A DNA stretch of 12,295 bases from an uncultured Pelagibacteraceae bacterium (GTDB lineage Bacteria; Pseudomonadota; Alphaproteobacteria; Pelagibacterales; Pelagibacteraceae), in contig CACLNK010000030.1 of NCBI GenBank assembly GCA_902608305.1, positions 1 through 12,295 on the forward strand, read 5' to 3'. Within the stretch, counting starts at the first letter, position 1; each line of letters opens with the position of its first letter. Under the pieces are notes generated by a model. It did not search any database, was not told the origin of the DNA, and saw nothing but the letters and a program-made list of their open reading frames with translations. A program made the position numbers and the translations under genes. Positions 11,127 through 12,295 of this stretch are shown here, piece by piece.

Positions 11127-12295
11127 ATGGACTTATACACATACAAGGGTATTTCGGCTGGCAAGTATATTGAAGGTGAAATTGAAGCCATAAACCAAGA
11201 AGAAGCATCTCACAAACTTAAAGAACAAAAAATAATTATCACTAATTTAATTAAGTCAAAGAAAAAAAAAGATGAAAAAAAGGAAAAATCAAAAGGTGCT
11301 GGATTTTCTCTTTTTAAGAAAAAAGTTAAAACTGAAGATATTTTAATATTTTCAAAACAGTTTGCAACAATGGTTAAAGCGGGATTGCCTATCCTTCAAA
11401 TACTTGAAATGTTAAGAGATCAACTTGAAAATCCTGCAATTAAAGAAGTTATAGAAGACATACGAAAAAGCCTAGAAGGTGGAGTTACATTATCAAAATG
11501 TTTTGAAAAATACCCCTTACTCTTTGACAATGTGTACGTTAACCTAATTAAAGCTGGAGAGGCAAGCGGTAAGCTTGATGTTTTTCTTTTAAAGATTACC
11601 GAGTCTTTAGAAAAAAAAGAAAAAATTAAAAAAAAAATCAAAGGTGCATTAATGTATCCAAGTATAATGTTTACAGTGGCAATTACGGTTAGTGCATTTA
11701 TGTTAGTAAAAGTAGTCCCTGTATTTGCCAAAATGTATGATGGTATGGGAATTGCTTTGCCAAAACCTACTGCAGTAATTATGGCAATGAGTGATTTTTT
11801 AAGAGGAACAGGAGGATTAATATTATTATTTGGTTCAATTGGTGGTTTTTTACTTTTTAGATATTTAGTAAAAAATAATGCAGGAATTAGATATAAATGG
11901 CATAAACAAGTTTTAAAACTTCCTGTGTTTGGTGATATGATTTTAAAATCGTTGATTGCAAGAATTTCATTAATTTTAGGAAACCTAAGTGCGGCGGGTG
12001 TTAATTTATTAGAGAGTTTGGAGATTGCAAAATCAGTTAGTAACAATGATGTTGTTACTGAAGCCATAGAAAATGTAAAAAAAGGAGTTTTTTCGGGAGA
12101 CACACTAACCAAACTTTTTTTAAAGGAACCATTATTTCCTCCTACATTTAGTCAACTTATTTCTGTTGGTGAACAAACAGGACAGCTGGATGAAATGTTC
12201 GACTCTGTTGCGACTTATTACGAAGAAGAATTCGACACTACAGTAGACAATATGTCTAGCTTGATTGAACCCATTATGATTGTTTTTATGGGTAT
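11127..12295 (+). CDS. Type IV pilus inner-membrane platform protein, PilC/GspF/MshG family (3' end missing)
   Basis: An open frame from ATG 11127 to the window end, 389 complete codons without a stop. Residues 1-45 (MDLYTYKGISAGKYIEGEIE) match the usual PilC/GspF N terminus. Residues ~45-70 are a lysine-rich linker. The first T2SSF domain starts at ~75 (FSKQFATMVKAGLPILQIL) and ends in a transmembrane helix at ~180-202 after KGALMYPS. A second helix lies at ~231-250. The second T2SSF domain begins around LIARISLILGNLSAAGVNLLESL and contains the conserved SVGEQTGQLDEMF. The frame ends in the third helix (IEPIMIVFMG), so only roughly 10-20 residues are likely missing. The protein sits in the inner membrane, where it anchors the ATPase and, in other systems, turns to load pilins. 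No strong Shine-Dalgarno precedes ATG 11127; GAAATAAAT is all that is seen. Confidence 0.93.
   Translation, partial: MDLYTYKGISAGKYIEGEIEAINQEEASHKLKEQKIIITNLIKSKKKKDEKKEKSKGAGFSLFKKKVKTEDILIFSKQFATMVKAGLPILQILEMLRDQLENPAIKEVIEDIRKSLEGGVTLSKCFEKYPLLFDNVYVNLIKAGEASGKLDVFLLKITESLEKKEKIKKKIKGALMYPSIMFTVAITVSAFMLVKVVPVFAKMYDGMGIALPKPTAVIMAMSDFLRGTGGLILLFGSIGGFLLFRYLVKNNAGIRYKWHKQVLKLPVFGDMILKSLIARISLILGNLSAAGVNLLESLEIAKSVSNNDVVTEAIENVKKGVFSGDTLTKLFLKEPLFPPTFSQLISVGEQTGQLDEMFDSVATYYEEEFDTTVDNMSSLIEPIMIVFMG

Noticed and set aside
11420..12112. Long minus-strand open frame of 230 codons
   Set aside because: It is antisense to the clear PilC/GspF coding sequence, which has conserved family motifs throughout. 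The antisense product looks like no family and reflects low stop frequency opposite AT-rich coding DNA.

Overview
The window comes from a very AT-rich, tightly packed bacterial genome. Genes are separated by a few bases or overlap, intergenic DNA is almost pure A/T, and lysine and asparagine codons are frequent. A streamlined, Gram-negative (secretin-bearing) bacterium fits, possibly a marine SAR11-type alphaproteobacterium. That assignment is an impression from composition and gene content; there is no rRNA, tRNA or phylogenetic marker here. Nearly everything reads on the + strand. The only - strand candidate is the first five codons of a divergent gene at the left edge.

Left part (1-3763). 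A GAF plus SpoIIE/PP2C-type phosphatase (214-1497) is followed four bases later by a small membrane-anchored or exported protein of unknown function (1502-1804). A roughly 180-base leader with nested inverted repeats (1805-1985) then precedes a winged-helix DNA-binding protein with a Crp-type helix-turn-helix but no sensor domain (1986-2531). Two bases after its stop comes a UMF1/Atg22-type major facilitator transporter (2534-3763).

Centre (3764-4321). This is a 558-base non-coding region, the most unusual part of the window. It carries a possible AT-only terminator, a 17-bp operator-like palindrome, and an array of eight copies of an 11-bp element, TTGTGTTAGAG. Three copies point left and five point right. 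Copies within each cluster are 21 or 22 bp apart, about two helical turns. The last copy ends 21 bp before the start codon of the pilus operon.

Right part (4322-12295). This is a type IV pilus (MSHA/PilMNOPQ-like) machine operon in assembly order: a PilM-PilN fusion with an extra N-terminal domain (4322-6628), PilO (6634-7329), PilP (7316-7825), a lipoprotein secretin (7815-9359), the GspE/PilB/MshE ATPase (9361-11112), and the PilC/GspF/MshG platform protein (11127 to past the right edge). The PilM part, the ATPase and the platform would form the cytoplasmic and inner-membrane motor. PilN, PilO and PilP would form the periplasmic alignment complex, and the secretin the outer-membrane pore. 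No pilin or prepilin peptidase is in the window.

The main points of interest are the helically phased repeat array in front of the pilus operon, the unusual domain added to the PilM-PilN fusion, and a 15-residue lysine tract in the periplasmic part of PilO.
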